Of a stretch of DNA of 64,000 nucleotides, positions 1-13,600 are shown piece after piece. The position numbers and the translations under genes are program-made. The stretch spans positions 318,851 through 382,850 of the forward strand of contig NW_019091596.1 of the NCBI RefSeq assembly GCF_001949145.1, in the 5' to 3' direction. The notes below the pieces were generated by a model. The model had not been told where the DNA came from. It did no database searches and saw only the letters and a program-made list of their open reading frames with translations. This DNA comes from Acanthaster planci. Taxonomy: Eukaryota > Echinodermata > Asteroidea > Valvatida > Acanthasteridae. Positions within the stretch are counted from its first letter, which is position 1, and every line of letters begins with the position of its first letter.

Positions 1-1540
1 TAAGGAAAAAAACCCATTATTTTCACGAGTTTCCATTCACGTTTCGCTATCGCTGTGGTGAAAACACTTGCGCAAAACTGCATTAAACGAAGCTGCTCTG
101 GTTCCTGCCGTGCCACACCCATGCAAAAGAATGCGTGATGGAAATGTAGGACCCAGAATCAGTCTGTACTGTACATGTCCTCTCTACATTAGCCGTACAT
201 GTCACGGATGCAACCCTAAGGCTGCAGGTCCAAAAGACATCGATGTTGCAAGAGGTTTTCTGCAAGTTAATTCACAGAACTTGATGTCTTATTTATGTAT
301 GTATTTTCTGCATTCATGAATTTATTTTGAGTTTGTTCAGCTCGTGGCTCCAGCTCAGGGTTTACCACCCGCTGGTCCAGATGCCTCACGCACGCTTATC
401 AGGCGATACATGGACACTGTTGGCCAATTCGCTGTCGCGATCGCCTGAGTAGCACCCTGTGAATTGTCTATAATTTGAACTGTGAATTGTCGAATGTAGA
501 AATTTTTACATAGATTAAGACAGGTGTTAATCACTTTTTGAGATAATTTTGGAAGCCGTCATCCCCATTGATGCCATTCAATCAGCAAACCAAAAAATTT
601 CTGACCTACCGACCTTTTTTTTTTTTTGAGGCCTAGCACAACTGTTTTGGGGGCTAATGAAAGACTGCGTGTATTGCAGTAGGCCTTAGTTAACCAAAAT
701 TATCGTGGATTCCGAGAAATCTTGGGCAAGTGTTGATCCTATTCGAGCAACCAAATATGTGGCATGGCCTGCCCCATCAGGCAAATTAAAAAAATACAAT
801 TTGTTGCAGCCTGCACCGTAACAAGGATTGCTCAAGCAACTGGGTTTGTGGTTCTGGTATGGGACCGCCAAACTTTCAGCAGGACCAGTGATAATTTTGC
901 TGGGTACCTGAATTTCTATCCCGAATGTCTATGTTCAGAAATTCTCTTTAGAATTATTTGTCAGACTTTGTGAACTTTTCATATTTACAGATTATTTCCA
1001 TTGTATTTTTTTCCATTGTGCGACTGCATTCCCGTTTAGAGGTTTTTATTTGTCTTCTGAGAAGTGGCCCAGCTGCCACGTAGGACAAGCCAAAGAAACG
1101 TGCACATTGAAATGAATAGTACGAATGCTATCATGATATAGGCATTCAGTATTCCAAAATAGATTATAATAATTACTTTGGGACATTATCATTTCTTGAT
1201 AACTTAATGACTGAAGCATATTTGCAAATTGGACAAAAACCAAACTGTGTTTAAATTGGTTTTGTTTTTAACATTTTCGCCATCTCTTTACCCCAAAATT
1301 TGTTTTCATTTTCCAAGCCTGGAAAAGTCATGGAAATTTGTAAAAATGAATAAAGTCCTGGAATTCCTCAAACTTGTGTGATTTCTGTTATCAGAAATAA
1401 GTGCATAAAATGCGTGATTATATTCGCAACTTTAAAAATCCTAATAGTCCAAGAAACTGTAGGGAGTTTGGGTACATGTATGTATGTTGCAGTTGGTGAA
1501 GTCGAACGATGGAATATGGAATGCCAGCTTGCTTTGGTCT
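1..1540. other. Gene-free stretch with dispersed repeat
   Basis: I see no supportable gene here; open frames are short and lack domain signatures. About 14-330 is a diverged copy of a repeat also present at about 20553-20840: both have a similar start around a block reading roughly TCGCTAT-GC-GTGGTGAAAACAC and a similar end with a GCAAG/GGAAG-TTTTCTGCAAGTTAATTC-type block. About 1310-1375 carries CATGGAAAT/CCTGGAA words like those in the repeat at 52950-53330. Confidence 0.5.
14..330 (+). repeat. Dispersed repeat, copy 1
   Basis: It aligns by eye to 20553-20840: TTATTTTCAC-AGTT followed by GTGGTGAAAACAC at the start, and AAGTTAATTC-CAGA-CT near the end, with a diverged and gapped middle. Class unknown; I see no termini or target-site duplication. 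Confidence 0.5.
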
Positions 1541-2524
1541 TCAGTGTGCGGGATGGACTTGTTGCTTGCATGTGTGCTGCCATGCAACCACTAGTACCTT
1601 CTTGGCCTCCTGTCTGAAACACCTGTTCAGGAATATGTAGACCAGTGCGTTCAGCCAGCCATGGGCATTGAAGAGGAATTTACACCACACAATGATTGTA
1701 GACTGAGGCTTTTCTAATGGGTTTGATGTGAAGAATACACCATAAACAACACTGGCCACGTAGGGGACGCTCGTCAAGGCAAAGCACAGGGTCACGGCGG
1801 CGAAGGTCTTGTAGCCCCGTCTTCCACTTTCAGCATTGTGTTTCTGGGGCTTGGGGTTGTGCTGGTGGATGCGGAGTGCATGTTTCCTGCCTAGAAACAG
1901 GAGCCTGGCGTAGATGGTGCAAATCAGCAGGCCTGGTATCCCCACCAGCAGGCTTAGGATGATTGCATACCAACGGCGAGTGTGGACTGGCTCCTGCATA
2001 AGTATTACACAATAGGTACCGTAGGTACGGTTACTTGGCTCTTCCTCCCCGTCTTTCTCGAGTCCGGGGACAACCATAAATGAAGTGGCAAAGATGAAAG
2101 CAAGTCCGAACACTGCCCAGAGCAACGCTGCTGAGATCTTGAAGACTCGTTGGGCCTTTTTTTGGGTGTAATATAAAGGGCGCGTTATCACCATGTATCT
2201 GTCTACGCTTAATGCAGCGATGAATGCGACAGATGCAAATGACGCGGCATCAAGCATGCATTTACTGAGGATGCAAACCTCTGGCCCAAAGGGCCACTGC
2301 TGTGCCAGGATAGCCACAAAGGTTGCAAGAAATGGCCAGATTGTCAGCATATCTGCTATGGCCAGAGACACCATGCAAAGCTTGGTGCTGCTGTCGAGGT
2401 TGGGCATTCGACGAGCCACGACGATGGATAAAGTCCCTCCGATGCCATTAGCAGTGGTATTGAGCAAGTTGAAAGTTGCAAATAATGCTGTGACAGCTTG
2501 GTGATAAAAAACAGAGGTGCTCAT
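1541..2524 (-). CDS. Intronless class A (rhodopsin-like) GPCR, orphan
   Basis: A 327-residue seven-transmembrane receptor in one exon, predicted at the plasma membrane and coupling to G proteins. Seen in sequence: TM2 with SLAIADML (Asp 2.50), a WPFG motif in extracellular loop 1, the TM3 cysteine in GPEVC, a canonical DRY (SVDRYMVITRP), a loop-2 cysteine (GTYCVIL) as disulfide partner, a tryptophan in TM4, a basic third loop, and TM7 ending NALVY. The last is NPxxY with Pro 7.50 changed to Ala, and TM6 has CFAL before its proline in place of CWxP. Two NTT/NRT-type sequons are visible, near the N-terminus and in loop 2. Length is usual for the class. It is not close to the five receptors at 16-31 kb, which have ERF and no TM3 cysteine. 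Aminergic or peptide-type ligand cannot be decided. The start is the first in-frame ATG. It lies antisense to SEC16 and may be inside an upstream SEC16 intron. Confidence 0.9.
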   Translation of the reverse strand: MSTSVFYHQAVTALFATFNLLNTTANGIGGTLSIVVARRMPNLDSSTKLCMVSLAIADMLTIWPFLATFVAILAQQWPFGPEVCILSKCMLDAASFASVAFIAALSVDRYMVITRPLYYTQKKAQRVFKISAALLWAVFGLAFIFATSFMVVPGLEKDGEEEPSNRTYGTYCVILMQEPVHTRRWYAIILSLLVGIPGLLICTIYARLLFLGRKHALRIHQHNPKPQKHNAESGRRGYKTFAAVTLCFALTSVPYVASVVYGVFFTSNPLEKPQSTIIVWCKFLFNAHGWLNALVYIFLNRCFRQEAKKVLVVAWQHTCKQQVHPAH

Positions 2525-5285
2525 TCCAGAAGTTGAGAGTTACATCAGTGGCATATGCTCGTGTAGAAGTTGCCCCATGTGAACATGTGCATTCACATGT
2601 CAGTCCTTGGTTTAGAGGCGCTACTTAAACAGCAGTGAAAGCATTGGAAACTGCAGTGCATGTGTCTCACGATCATGGGTGCATGCTGAAGTTGGACCTC
2701 AATTACAGAACCAGCACTGACTGACTGCTAGTGGGTACTTGCGCACGGAAAAAAACCCCAACTAAAGCCTGAGTGTACATGTGGTGCTTAAACACGGTCA
2801 GGGTACCCGGTACCGGTTGTTCTGGCTGTTGGCATGACTACGTGTGGCAATTTCTAACAGATGGATGTACATGTACATTGAGGCTAGGCTAATGGACACA
2901 ACAAACACCAGGCCAGAACTCATTAGAAATCAATTTTTGTTGATTGTCAGGCAAGCACATATTACCGTGAGATTCCTGCCTCGACGTTAAGTATTAAAAC
3001 TTGCTTCTCTGGAAGATTTCTCCTCCCCCCCACCCTTTCCCCATTTAAGTGTCAATCTCAAGGTTCCACTTTGCAGGTGACTTTTTTGGCTGAAAATTGT
3101 AACAAAATTGTTTCAAAAAGACAAGATAGCAGCCAACGTCTGATAGGAACAGATTTCACCTTTTTGAGTCGCCTCTCCATGTGCAAATGCGACCTTTTTG
3201 AAATTAAACTTCTGTCTTAATTGGTACCATTTGTAGAAATAATTGGTTGGTCTTCAAAAGTGAGCTATTTAACCTTGTTTGTTGTAAAATTTAAAGCAGA
3301 TTTCATTTGTCCTGTCCGAACAACTGAAGTGGAATTGACCATTATCATTTTTGAAAAGAAATCATAATCTATTCATTTGTCCGTGTATAGTAACTCTGTC
3401 ATGTGCTGTAACAACTGCAAGAGTAAATGGCCATGTTAAAAGTGCATTGGGAGAATTTTATTTTTGTAAGAATTATACTTAAATTCCTTTATAATACAAG
3501 AGCTTTCAGCTATCAAAGCATGGCATAACCGTCCCCGATCTGTTGCAGATGAAGTCTTCAAATCTTGTAGTACAAAACCCGATCTTTTTTCATCTGAAGT
3601 TGTTTGTGTTTCTGCTTTTGTTGAACAAGTTGTCCTTTCACTGCATACATATTTTTACAAAAATTTTACGAAAAAATTGTCAATCGCTGATCTGCTTTGA
3701 ACCATTTGATTTAGCTGATCAGTAGGTTGCATAATAGTCAAGAAGTGTTGTGGCTTTTGTTCACAATAGCTAATGCAAAACAGGTCTTTTGAATCCCATG
3801 TATCGAAAATGAAAACACATAAAATTATCATTGCTGGCACCATGATACATGTTCATTTATATGCCAAACATGCCAAATCCAACCAAATCCAATGACTGTA
3901 GGTGATTTATTTTAAACCTTAAAAGTTACATGTGGGTCTGGTGCTTTGCTTTTGTTTGGTTATATCTCCTGTAAATTTGTGAAAGTTTCTGTTTTGTACA
4001 AACTACTTTGAAACCCAGCTGGCGTAGGTTGTATCTTCTTGTATCTTGTATCTGGAGACTTAGAGCATAGGTAACTTTGGGACTTCTGTGTTCGGTTTCG
4101 CCTTTCAACCATGTACTCTGTGTTGTGGGAGAGCTTGTGAGACAAACATGACTCACTGGTATGATAACTGTACGGGTGAGCAGGCGGTTGTAGGTTCGAT
4201 TCCCTCCTGAAGTTTTTCCTGTCCATCTCTTCAACAGCAGGGGATATCTACTGCTACAGTGGTGGAGAGCAAGTCCCAATTCATTAAATACACTAGTTTC
4301 CATATGTGTAAAAGCAGGTTGGGCAATAAACAAGATTGATTCTTGAGGTTGCTAGAAATTGCTTGTAAATGTCATCCACCAGTCTGTGCCATCCATGCAG
4401 AGAGACAGTCCTTGAAGGTCCACGGTAAACAAGGGAAGATGGACAGCTTCCAATTAGGGCTTATGTATGCTGGATTACCCTGGGAGTGTTTTTCTATGGT
4501 TTGACTGGCGCATAATAACCTGTTAATCTGTACTTGCCAGTGAGTATCCACATACCGTACAGTTCTTTTTTCTTCATGACTTTGACTTGTGTTAATGCTT
4601 GCTGCTAATTATCTGGCATAAATTATTGTCTGCGTTTCTTATCTTTGCTAACTTACACATCACTGTTTGCAGAATTGTTTGTGGTTTTATATTAATTTTG
4701 CTTATATGGACCTTGGTTACGAAAAACTGGCTTGTGGAATTTGAATATACATGTACTGGTAGCTGATTGAATTTCATTTTAAATTTTAAATTAAAAGATT
4801 AAATATACTACAGCACATGAGGTATTTTGTCAATAGTATTAACACATGCGATGTACCAGTATATCGGCCTGCCGTCACACTGTGCATGCTCCTTTCATAA
4901 GGAACACATATAAAGCAAGTGTGTTTGTCTTTGGTGTTTACTATCCCTTGTTACCATGGTATTCCCTTGCTGAGTTGGTACACTGCAGAAGTGGTTCTGT
5001 AATCCACAATTTGGACTGTACCTGTAACTGTGAGGGTTTTCCAGTACTCAGCTTTGTTGTTCTTTCCGGCATCCAGTTGATTTTTATCCCCTCCCCCTGA
5101 CTTTGAAATCGTTTGTGCAGGGTGAAGTTGTTAGCTCAATTGCTGATACAAGTGGATTATGGAAGGGTGCGCTGTCGACCCAAACTTTAAAAATTTTTGT
5201 TTCATTCGAGCTCACAAGCTGTCTACATGCGCATCAACATGTACATATGGACTGTGACATGTTCTTGAATGTCGTTATTTACCAG
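2525..5285. other. Non-coding stretch upstream of the first visible SEC16 exon
   Basis: I find no convincing exon. Open frames such as the one covering 5103-5285 are intron read-through into the first SEC16 exon. A tRNA-promoter-like segment lies at 4149-4203. The sequence is AT-rich with scattered ACATGTAC words. SEC16 N-terminal exons should lie further 5', outside this window, or are too diverged for me to see. Confidence 0.5.
4149..4203 (+). repeat. tRNA-like Pol III promoter boxes (SINE fragment or tRNA pseudogene)
   Basis: An A-box-like TGACTCACTGG at 4149-4159 is followed 33 bases later by a consensus B box GGTTCGATTCC at 4193-4203. The arms around the B box do not pair well, so a functional tRNA is unlikely. 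A degenerate tRNA-derived SINE is the better reading; no tail or target duplication was found. Confidence 0.35.
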
Positions 5286-8200
5286 GACGCCTTGGAGGCT
5301 GCAATGAAGGCGGGTCTCTGGGGCCATGCCCTCCTCCTTGCCTGCAAGATGGACAGTAGAACCCACACGAGCGTCATGACAAGGTAAGAGTCTCTGCTTT
5401 ATAAGTGGATGGTCATTGTTAAAAAAAAAATCTGTGAAGCTTTACTGATTTGTTATAGCTATTGAGCATTGAGTTTCACAATGTGATGTTCAGGGGTGTG
5501 AGAATTCATATTTTTAGCTGATTTGAGCTTTTTTTGCTTAGATTGTTGACGCTGAATTTCAGCTATTTTGTGCACCTGGTTTGTACAAAAGTATGAGAAC
5601 TTCTTACACTTCAGCATTTTGCTAGCTGTTTTCAGCTTTAAGTGGCCACTCACACCCCTGTATGTTGAAATCAATACCACATGAAACAGCTTTTCGATCC
5701 TTTTTCACAGTGAAAGTAAATTTTTTTTATTCATATTTTACCTTTGCTTTTTACTTGCGATCCGACGTAACACTACATGTAAAGGTATGCAAGAAGACAT
5801 GGCACGCCATACGGTGTAACATCAACATTTTGTATACCATCTTTTCAGGTGCCGTGCACTGTTTGTAAATTTGTGATTTGGCTTTTTCTGGAGAAGGCCA
5901 AAGTTGCATGATGGCAACATACATTTAGTTGTCATAAATTCTGCACTGTGTACAGTAGTTGATATCTGTACCTTCCAGCGCTTTACTTGTTCTGGGTCAC
6001 ACTCATCTTTAGAAGCAGTGTTTTGGTCTAGTTACTCAAGTAACCTGAATGCTCCACCAAGTTCAGCAGTTTAGGAACAATAAATGCCGTGCTCTGATTC
6101 CGTTGCTGTCCTGTCTGTTGCTTTGTAGATTTGCCAACAGTCTACCCATGAATGATCCACTTCAGACCCTGTATCAGCTCATGTCAGACAGGCAACCAGC
6201 CGCTGTCACCGTGAGTTGATTGCCTTTGTTCAACTTCACGACCACGCCCTCTTTTTGTAATAGATTTGGCGAGAAAAGTTTGTTTGACTTCAGGCCATTC
6301 AAGTGTGTGACACAAGAGGGGGGAATTGTATTACACGTACATGTATCTCTTACGTCCTTGGAACACATGCTTCAAAGCTGCCCCAGTTTGCCAGATCCCA
6401 TCCCAGTGCAGAAAGCAAGCAGCAGTATTTTTAACAGTTTGATTGAATTTCCCTAAGAAATGAATTGGTTGACTGTGTGGTCCTTCATTCAAACCAGGTA
6501 AATTGGTATGTGTACCAGACCACATTCTGGTTGTTTCTTGTCAAGCTGTTTGTGGCTGAAGTAATTTCCACTGTAAACAGTTCAGCAGTGTTGTAGTCGA
6601 GCCCATCACCAGTCATTCCATCTTAACCAATTTACAAGATATTCAAATGTACTGTGACAAAAGCATTTGTTTGTCATTGTTCACTCTGCTTCTTACGACT
6701 GGTCTGGTGTGAAAGGACTTGTGGTGGACTGGACTACAACACCGCATTTTATTAAATTAATTGGAATGGCTGTGATACCTTGATTGTCTTAAGTGGGCTA
6801 TTTCCCATGTACAAAATTTTGTGCTGTTTGCCTTTGGTCAGTTAATATACATGTTGAGTATTGAACCAAGTTCTGGAATTTTTCTACGCCTTGTTTTTTG
6901 GGTTTGTTTTGCTTGAAGAGTTGCGCGGATGAGAAGTGGGGTGACTGGAGACCTCATCTGGCCATGATCCTGTCCAACCTCAGCCAGGACTCAGAACTGG
7001 ACCTCAAGAGCATCGTCACACTGGGAGATTCTCTCGGTACGAAATTCAGCCAGCTGTATCATAGTAGCTACAGCCTGTGTGCGGAGATCAAAATTCAAAT
7101 GTCCAGTTAGATTCAATTTCTTTCTAATGGTTCTTAAAGGCATAAGTGGATATATGTTGGGACCCTGTGGTTTGCCCATTAAGGCCACATAAGGGCATTT
7201 GCCATTTATATAGAACACAAGAAATAGGTATTTCAACCCCTTCGCTATGGAGTACTGCTACTACAGCACCATTGTGTGAGCATATAGTGCATACATGTAC
7301 CACACATACAGTCCATTCACCATGCAGCTGCTGGTTCATTGGGGCGTGCTGCTGGACAAAGCTCTCCATTCAGGGCACACCACAGCCCAGCAGTCGCGGT
7401 CAAAATAATCCTGCTGTGAAGGGTTAAGGGTTGCCTTTAAGCAAAAACAAATGTATACCACAGTCTGCATGCTGTTGTCTAGCCCACAAAAATGTTGGTG
7501 ATCATTTGTTGGATAGTTCATTTCCACCAATCTCACTCCTGATTTACTCGTGATGGAAAGGTTTTTGTGCTAAAAATTCCTTAACTTTAGCATGTGGAAG
7601 TGTTTCGTACTTTCATTGCCAGCTGGTGTACTTGTGTTATTTGTAGAAATTTTGAAGACATGTCAGAATTACGTTGCAGTTCTGTTCAGTTGAAATTCCG
7701 AATTATTCACCTGTTGCTTTCCAACGTCTCCACACAACCCTTTCTGTAGCTTCCCGGGGTCTGCTGAAGGCGGCTCATTTTGTGTACCTGATGGCCCAGG
7801 TGGGGTTCGGTGTCTACAGCAAGAAGACAACCAAGATGGTGCTGCTGGGTGCTAGTCACAGGTATAGTGAGCCTGGGGGGGGGAAGGGAAGGGGAAAGGA
7901 GGGGAGGAGAGATACATGTAGATAGGTTCGACTGATCACCAAATTTCAGGTTGTCTTTAGACCCTTGTCGTCCTGTTGAAAGCAAGTCATTCAGTTTCTT
8001 GAGAATTGCCATTAAGACAGTGCTCCCTGTCATCAGCCAGCTGTAGTTGATGTGGCATTCAAGCCGCGTCGCCGATAATGTAGGCTGGTTTGACATTTGA
8101 TCAGCCGTTACTGTCATTCGCTGGGTACTCATAAGAAGGCCCCATGGTTTATGCAGATTCCTACGGAGATTGCTTCACTTGACGTATGCAAGCGCCGTTG

Positions 8201-10622
8201 TGCATACTCTGTCAGCTTGACTGGATATTATGGTGTTTAACAGGAGATAATACAACCACACATCACAAGGTTGCTGTAGAGATCCTTCAATGGTACAAGT
8301 CAAAATGTTGGAAAAATACAGTGTTAATGGAAAGAGTCGCTCTGAGAGATGGCTTGGAGATTAATTGATGCTTGTCGTGTACATGGATGCAGTTGTCACC
8401 AGTCTCATGTTCCTTCTTTTCCGCCTCACTTTTGACCTGAATTACATCGGCAAGATGTTTTACCGCTTTAAAGTTTGTTTTTTGGCTTAGAACCATCCAT
8501 CACCAGACGACTGCCTCGTTCATGAGACAGGCAGTCTGCAGTGTTCCTGTACCTTGACAGTAATTCTCTCTTTTTGCAGTCTTCCCTTCAAATCGTTTGC
8601 CCTGAATGAGTGCATACAGCAGACGGAGATCTACGAGTACGCGCAGCTGCTGTTCAATAAACAGTACACCATCCCAAATTACCAACCCTACAAGTTCATC
8701 TACGCTACTCGGTTGGCTGAGCATGGGTTCACCGCACAGGTACACTGAACATTCTGGCAGGGGTTTTCTTTTCTTAGGGTAGAAGGGGTGTCTGGGAAGG
8801 GGGGGGTTCCAAAGGTTTGGTTGTCAGAAGAGGAGAGGGCAGACAAACATTCAACATTCCACATCCAACTGTTCATTCTACAATCATTGGTGATGAAGAA
8901 TACGGCCGTTTACAATAGTGCTCCACCAAGAGTTTGCAACACGTTGGCCAATCGCAATGCGCCAAATTTGTCGACCCAAGGCGCATTTGAAAAGGGTCGA
9001 CAAATTTCGCGCGTTATGATTGGCCAACGCGTTGCGAACTCTTGGTGGCACACTATTGTGAATCGCCCATATTCAATGGTGCCTTTATTTAAACAAATGT
9101 TGCTGTTGGTCAGTTCCCCATTGGATGCTGAACAGATAGACAGAAAACACTGGTGATGTTTTTACATCAGTGCAATGTAGCCTGGATTTGGAGCCTGTTT
9201 CTATTTTCATTGAGTTTCTATTCTACTACTAGAATGTTTAGGATGGCTAGATGTATGAAATGTAAATGAGATTGAAAAGAATCAATTGTGGCAAATCAGA
9301 CCTCTGCAAAATTCAATTACTACTAAGCTGAGATAGCAGTGTGTAGCTTTCTTAACCCTAACTCCCATGGTTGTGTAAGATCATATTGGAATCAGGGGAT
9401 ATAAAAGCCCTGTTAAGATTAAACGTAGCCATCGGGATTCCTATGAGTTGACAATGTAGGTTTCAGGAATGATTGTAAAAAGTTTGGAAGCAAGGAAACA
9501 CCTGTTTGCATTGTGCATGGTTGTTTTTCAGTTTAAAAAGGCAATGCAAATGAAGGAAAAGTGTTAACATGTTGACAACAGTTTTGATATTTTAGAGTAG
9601 CAAAGTAGAATTGATGTCTGGTGCTGTCTAAATGATGTGCTGTATAACATTTACCGGCATTGCACTTATTGATTTATTCAGGAATAAACATACATACACT
9701 ATTGCACGCTGGAAATAGGTGCTCCGTGACCAAAACTTATGTGAGTTTGTAAGCACTTGGCATGTGGTGTGTATGTCCATTAGCCAAATGATGGATGGGA
9801 GAATTCTTCTTTGGGGCTTTGCAGGCTGTGAGTTACTGTGAAGAGGTGGCCAAAGCTGTGGTGTACATGCCCAGTCTCTACAGCCCCACACTAGTCAGCC
9901 AAATCTCTCAGGTGAGGAGCTATCCCTGTTTTACCTGACATTCTCAAAATATAACTTAGAGAAGTCAGAAGAAAACTGATTGTATGGGAGAGGCATTTTG
10001 GACAAGGTTTAGAGATGACCATACTCTAATCAAATGATTCAGATGTTACTCCAATGATGGATGGTTAGATTTGTCTAGTCAACTGTGGAACCAGGCCGGA
10101 GAAATGGATGTATTACTGGTTAATAATCCAGCTTGCCTCATAATCGAGTACTGAGTGAATCATTGATGTAGATAGAAGTATGCTGACTGGGGTCATTCAA
10201 GTCTTACTGTGTTCTGTTAGGGCATTGGTCAGAAGGAATTGACTTCATCATTAAATTGTGCTGTAACTTGCTCTTGATTAAATGCACTTGGTGACATACA
10301 CTGAGCTGAAATTCAATGCTGAATGACTATGATGGTAACTTCCCAGTCCGTCTTTCAATTTGCCTCCGTGCAGTGGCACATGTTGCATACTTTGTAATGC
10401 TAACATTCCAAATTTGTGCAACGTTTGGACGTGGCATTTCACAAGGGCGGACACCGAATGTAAAGGTTGCTTTTTCCTTGTGATTGCACCCTTTTCTCAA
10501 CCTCTCCTACCTTGCAGCTTGCCAATCGCCTGATCTACCACGATGATCGATACTCTGATGGCCTACAGACTGCTGCTCCTGATTGGCTGAACAGACTGCA
10601 AGACATATTCAACCAAATGAAT
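5286..10622 (+). CDS. SEC16: SEC16 central conserved domain exons
   Basis: Seven exons encode about 254 residues of alpha-helical central domain, the part that in fungi forms the ancestral-coatomer-element fold and binds Sec13. The first visible exon begins with DALEAAMKAGLWGHALLLA, which matches the middle of that domain, so its first helices are upstream of the window. Introns are about 0.6-1.1 kb, with donors such as gtaaga and gtgagt and clear pyrimidine tracts. The 9825-9911 exon (AVSYCEEVAKAV) and 10518-10622 exon (ending FNQMN) close the domain. Confidence 0.93.
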
Positions 10623-13600
10623 GTAAGTGCCTGCTAATTACAGCAGGCCTCTAGTCATTGAAAAAAAAGAAGAAAGCTTCAGTATTTTGAGCATTTTAAC
10701 TGTGTGCAATTCACACACAATTTGATATAACTGTTAGATATAATAATATAATGTTTGATATAACATTAGATGGTAGCTATTTATTGGTGGCTTTTGCTAT
10801 TCAGGATGGTCAGATTCTACCTTCTTCCTCATCTGGTACCCCGATGCCTTGGGTAGAGTCCTACAGTAACCTCAGTGCTGTGGACAGCAGCAGTGTGGAC
10901 AGCGGTGGGCCTACCTTTGAAGTGCCCAGCACGGAAGGCAAAGAAGCTCAAGCCGCAGGTAAGCTGGACTTAGATTTCGTACAGAGTGTAGTCCTGAGAA
11001 GCATTGTTCAGCTGTTGCTACTGTATGCAGTTTACTCACCAAAGTCACGTCAGGGTATGTTTGAACCCAGGACGGCTTGCTCTTGGAGCTGGCATTAGCA
11101 CACAAACTGGCTTAAAGATTGTATTGAGACCTGTTGTCTGTGGCTAGGTCTAGGTCTTCACTCCATTGGAAATATGCAGGACTCAATGACAACAGCTCTG
11201 GAAGCCATATTGGAAATGGCCTTAGCATAGAAATTACAAGTTGGACTAATACAGGGCACCAGCCAAAATGCTGTGAGGTGTTTGTTGTCCTTGATTGGTC
11301 CCCTACCGGCTTTTGCTTAGCTTGCAGAGGCAATCAGAAGCATTTTCTGGTACAAGAAACACATCTTCAAGATTGTTTGCTTTGTACTGATTATGTTCTG
11401 AGTGTTTTCACTTTGTGGGAGGGGATTTTGTGGATTCATAACATTTTTTGTTTATGATTGCACAGATGAAAATTGAAAGTTTGCCGCCTGCATAAATAAT
11501 TCCTTGAATCGCAATGCAGAGCAGAGCTTCTTGCACAAAATATTAGTAAATTCTCTTCATGAAATCATTGTAAAATGAATAAGATAAATAGGATTCACGC
11601 TAACATTTTGTAGAGACTAAGCACAATCCAACAATGCTTGTCACTTGTCACCTGCTCCAGTCAGTTGCATATCAAAGTCACTCAGCATTAAATATCAGTA
11701 CCATTTTGCTCTTTAATACTCGCAGTTGGTGACTACACTCTGACTGCAAGTGGCTACTATCAGCCGGCAGCATCAGCTACGGGCTCCACAAATGACGGCA
11801 CTCAGAATCAGCTTGGCGCATGCAGCTATGACCAACAGCAGCAGCTACCTCAGGAGAGTGCAACTCCCATGGCGGCGCAGTACCCAGAGAGCTACACGAC
11901 GTTTGGTCAGCGGCACCAGCCGCTCTCATCGCTCCCCCAGGGCCTGGACCCGGGAGCCTCACTGACCAGCAACTTCTCGGAGTACAGCGTGACCAGCCTG
12001 ACCAGCGCTACCTCGGCCGGGGAGTCGGGCACAGAGTTCGAGGAGAGTGGAGCGTCCAAGGCATCGTTTGGCTACTATGCTCCCGGGCCAAGAAGCGTAA
12101 GAACCGTAGACATCATAAAACCTAGACTGGACATGTCAGCTCAAAAGTGATGCTTGTGTCTGTTGTGCAGAGAATGATGAAATGCTCGTGCGTGATCACT
12201 CAGTGTGAAGATAGTCGATCCTCATCACAAACATAAGTGAAGGTGTGATCAATACATAATTTGTGGAGGTCAGTGGTAAAAATGACCCTGAACAGATTTC
12301 ATGCACATAGCGCAACCAGCTGTTCCAGGATTCATTCAATTTGTATTCTGCCCTGCTGACCATTACGAGCATTGGCCAACAAAACTTTTCCAAGACCTTG
12401 ATTCTCTTAATGTCTTCTTTCCTGGGCATATGCTGCTGCAGGCCATACTGTCATCTAGAGCTTCTAGTCTGATGTTTTGTCAAGATCTGTTGAGTGTGCA
12501 GTCCTTCCAGTGTTGAAACAATAACTAAACGATTGATCTAACCATGTGGAGACAAATGTACAATCTCTGCTGCTGTTCCTGGTAGATATTCACCCCTACC
12601 ACAATACTTGAACACGTAGAAATTTAATTCAGCTCACATGAGAAAAGCCTGTTTTATTTCTCTGAGTTCGTCTTGTTTGGCACGCTTGTGCCCTGTCCCG
12701 GTTGACTCGTCTGCGCAAATGCATTCCAAGACAATGATTTTACACAAACAAAAAACTGATGTACTTTTGCTTGCACGTAATGAAAGGGACATGTCCTGTC
12801 TAGCTTTTATTAGATGTGCATGATAAGAACATAAATTGCTACCATGTATGAAGAAGCTCGTTCGCCCATGGATCCTGTCTTTCATTTGGCATGGCACTTC
12901 TGGTGTCGTGCTATGTGTACACGTACTTACATGTACATGTACACGTAGCAGGGTGTATTTACACTGTGACTGTGTTCCTCAAAGAAAGACTATACTGCAG
13001 CCACCATTCCAGAAGGAATGATACAGTCACCAACTAGAGTATTCCACCATTAGCAGCCAGAGTGACAACTTTGTGCGCACTCGGGCATGCTGTGGTAATT
13101 GGGCAGGCCGTCGCAATGAAGCAACTATAACATTTTGAAAGTAATTGCAAGTTTTAAGAAAAGTTGCCTACCATAAATAATTTTCAGTTAAATTAAAAGT
13201 AAGGTCACTCAATGACATAAGAAACATTCATGTTTCCTATTCTGCCCAAGTATGGAGAAAAAGACAGCTCGACTAATTTCTTTGTAAGGCCATATGTTCC
13301 GGTAGTATTATTACACCACTCAAAGGAGTCAGTGTATATACATGTATGCATGTCCAGCTGTCAACATACGTGTACACTGGTGTTAATTACATGTGATCAA
13401 TGATGCAATATTGGTATTGCATGCTCATGGACTTGCACAAGAGCTGGATTCTGTGGAGATGCATCAGTACATGTACATGTCACCCCAACCTCTTAAGAGG
13501 TTCTCTGCAGACAATTTAGAAGGGTCTGGACATGCCAAATACTATGGACCACTGACAAATGAAAACACAATTGAAACAGTCTTGAATTATGAAAATGTAT

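Noticed and set aside
4149-4203. Functional tRNA gene
   Set aside because: A and B boxes are present but the acceptor and T arms do not pair and no cloverleaf forms by eye.
5103-5285. In-frame sequence upstream of the first SEC16 exon as coding
   Set aside because: It runs through the acceptor at 5285, matches nothing in Sec16, and looks like ordinary intron.
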